From positions 682,001 to 746,000 of the forward strand of contig NZ_MDVX01000001.1 of the NCBI RefSeq assembly GCF_001719615.1: a stretch of DNA of 64,000 nt. Direction: 5' to 3'. The position numbers and the translations under genes were made by a program. Below the pieces are notes generated by a model. The model saw only the letters and a list, made by a program, of their open reading frames with translations, ran no database searches and was not told the origin of the DNA. Source of the DNA: Neptunicoccus sediminis. Its GTDB lineage: Bacteria; Pseudomonadota; Alphaproteobacteria; Rhodobacterales; Rhodobacteraceae. Shown here one piece after another: positions 62,409 through 64,000 of the stretch (positions within the stretch are counted from its first letter, which is position 1; every line of letters starts with the position of its first letter).

Positions 62409-63878
62409 CTAGCCACCCATCCGTTCTGTGATCCGCTCCAGCATGGCTTTGGGCACACGGGGTTGGCGCAATGTTTCAAGCATCGCGGTCTTGCGGGCTT
62501 CGGGAATGCGGGTGTTCTCGGTGATAAAAGCGATCAGTTTGGCGCGCTGTTCTTCGGTGATTGCAACGGTTTCTTCCGGTTTTGGCGCGGCAACAGGGGG
62601 GGTGCCCTGACCACCCGGACTGCGCGGCTCTACCCGGATGCCAGCACCCAGTTGCGGCGCGCGGGTCAGGACAATGCGCTGCCCATCCAGACCATTCAGA
62701 CGTACAATCAAATCATCGCCCTGTTTGCGCAGAATATCTACAAAGGCCTCTTCCAGACGGTTATCCCCGTTGACCAACAGAACAGCACCATTGGTGGTGG
62801 CTGCTGTGGCGGGAATTTTTGCCACATCGCTCAGGGGCGGTTCGCGCAGCACAACGGTCACAAAATCACCCGGCTGGATGCCAAGGTTAGCCGCGTCGCG
62901 CAGTCTGGCGAACAGCTCTCGTCCGGTGGTGCCTGCGGCCACCGCTGCCGACACACGATCGATGCGGCCTTTGATGGTTTCGCCGCTCGGGGCTGTGACA
63001 AGCACCTCTGCCTGATCCAGTCCTGTATCCTGAGAGATCAGGGCGCGGTATTCCTGCGCCGAAACCCGAAACGACACTTCCAGCGCCTCCGGGTCGATCA
63101 GACTGCCCAGTTGTTCGTTTGCATTGACCAAACGGCCGAGAACCGCGCTTACCCCGGTGAGAACGCCGTCAAAATCGGCGCGGACGGTGGTTTCTTTCAG
63201 AATGCGTTCGGCCTCGTCGCGGTTGATCTCGCGCCGCCCCAGCAAGGTCTGCGTGCGGGCGATCGTGGCTTGCGCATTGGCCAGTGACAGGCGTTTGGCC
63301 AGCAGGGACTGTTCCGCGGCTGAAACCGCCAGTTCTGCGGTTTCCATCGCGGTATCAGTGCCAAGCCCCCGTGTGCTGAGCGATGTCTGCCGCTCGAACG
63401 CTTTCTTGCGCAGGTCCAATTGGGATTGCGCGGCGGACAGCTCGTCTTCGGCCAATGTCAGGTTGCGGCGTGCATCCAGCAGGTCCGCCTGTGTTTCCAC
63501 CAGCTCGTTTTCCGCCAGCAGCAACTTGGAACGGGCATTTGCGGGATCGGTCTGGAACAGGATCTCCCCCTTGCTGACCCTGCCACCCTCGCGGAAGTTG
63601 TCCGAGAGTTGCACCAGCTCCCCGCTTGCCGCTGCGCGTAATTCCAGCGTGCGCCCGGAAATGACCTCTCCGAAGGTGCGGATTTCGGGCGTATGACTGC
63701 CAAGGGTCAGTTCCGCGACTTCGACCGTGAACACTCTTTCGCGGGCCTGCCGCCCTGCAAACCCGCCGCTGTTACGGTCTTTAAGCGCAGAAACAAGACT
63801 GCTCGCCGCCAGCGCCAGCAGCGCCACCGTCAGGGTCAGAAGAAACAAGCCCAGCAGGCTTCGGGTCACAAATCGCAT
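62409..63878 (-). CDS. RND efflux periplasmic adaptor subunit (HlyD/MFP family)
   Basis: A 489-residue membrane fusion protein. A single N-terminal helix (GLFLLTLTVALLALAASSL) is followed by lipoyl/coiled-coil parts (ELRAAASGELVQLSDNFREG, a hairpin of about residues 110-215) and the beta-barrel domain with ADFDGVLTGVSAVLG. The C-terminal extension (about residues 420-489) is proline-rich then helical, longer than usual. No outer-membrane partner gene is in the window. Confidence 0.92.
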   Translation of the reverse strand: MRFVTRSLLGLFLLTLTVALLALAASSLVSALKDRNSGGFAGRQARERVFTVEVAELTLGSHTPEIRTFGEVISGRTLELRAAASGELVQLSDNFREGGRVSKGEILFQTDPANARSKLLLAENELVETQADLLDARRNLTLAEDELSAAQSQLDLRKKAFERQTSLSTRGLGTDTAMETAELAVSAAEQSLLAKRLSLANAQATIARTQTLLGRREINRDEAERILKETTVRADFDGVLTGVSAVLGRLVNANEQLGSLIDPEALEVSFRVSAQEYRALISQDTGLDQAEVLVTAPSGETIKGRIDRVSAAVAAGTTGRELFARLRDAANLGIQPGDFVTVVLREPPLSDVAKIPATAATTNGAVLLVNGDNRLEEAFVDILRKQGDDLIVRLNGLDGQRIVLTRAPQLGAGIRVEPRSPGGQGTPPVAAPKPEETVAITEEQRAKLIAFITENTRIPEARKTAMLETLRQPRVPKAMLERITERMGG

Positions 63879-64000
63879 CCATATCCCTTAAACGAGAGGC
63901 CCGCAGGCGACAGAGAGTTTCGACTATTATACGCGAGGGTTTTCACATTCCGTCGCGCAAAACCAAAAAAATCAGTCTGACGCATCACAAAGGGTAAAAT

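Overview
The window is about 64 kb of a GC-rich alphaproteobacterial chromosome. Gene content and order point to the Rhodobacteraceae (Roseobacter group or close relatives): fnrL beside ccoNOQP-ccoGHIS, RutR-type pyrimidine control, MerR-type regulators beside a compact beta-oxidation cluster, an OmpA lipoprotein with a glycine-zipper segment, and short intergenic repeats of a kind I associate with this family. No rRNA, CRISPR, prophage or transposase was seen. One tRNA, Glu(TTC), is present.

Layout. 1-9 kb: a truncated M50-like membrane protease gene and two tandem RutR-like TetR regulators face a catabolic and uptake operon (amidohydrolase/ureidopropionase, dihydropyrimidinase, VOC protein, and an ABC transporter of the ThiXYZ/THI5 type). 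Two RutR-type palindromes lie in the divergent promoter, and the operon ends at a strong terminator. 9-18.7 kb: idi, then fnrL, then the complete cbb3 oxidase operon ccoNOQP and its assembly operon ccoGHIS. Each cco operon has an FNR box. 18.8-20.5 kb: an overlapping pair, a sulfotransferase and an alpha/beta-fold protein. 20.6-27.7 kb: a LacI regulator divergent from a tripartite tricarboxylate transporter (TctA-B-C), an acylating aldehyde dehydrogenase resembling SauS, and an acyl-CoA ligase. This is the best candidate for an unusual pathway, possibly sulfoacetate or another small organic acid. 28-37.7 kb: tRNA-Glu, recJ, glpX, a FadR-type regulator, an OmpA lipoprotein, an Ada-like methyltransferase, an SGNH hydrolase, nth, a PfkB kinase and a DMT exporter. 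37.8-46.1 kb: a leftward fatty-acid oxidation cluster (FadB-like, thiolase, GST, two acyl-CoA dehydrogenases) with two MerR regulators. 46.4-54.9 kb: two hotdog thioesterases, two MATE pumps, an ArsC-like protein, pyrD, a DUF952 protein, a GNAT acetyltransferase and thrS. 55.0-56.1 kb: a visibly AT-rich VapBC45-like toxin-antitoxin pair, probably acquired. 56.2-63.9 kb: a translationally coupled DMT, pseudouridine synthase, hydrolase and nitroreductase run, convergent with an RND efflux pair.

How they work together. The first block imports and hydrolyses reduced pyrimidines or related cyclic ureides under RutR-type control; the dihydropyrimidine dehydrogenase that would feed it is not here. 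The cco block builds a high-affinity terminal oxidase under oxygen control. The LacI/TTT block would import a carboxylate, ligate it to CoA and reduce it to an aldehyde, whose next enzyme is also outside the window. All assignments come from reading motifs, gene order and overlaps; no database search was possible.
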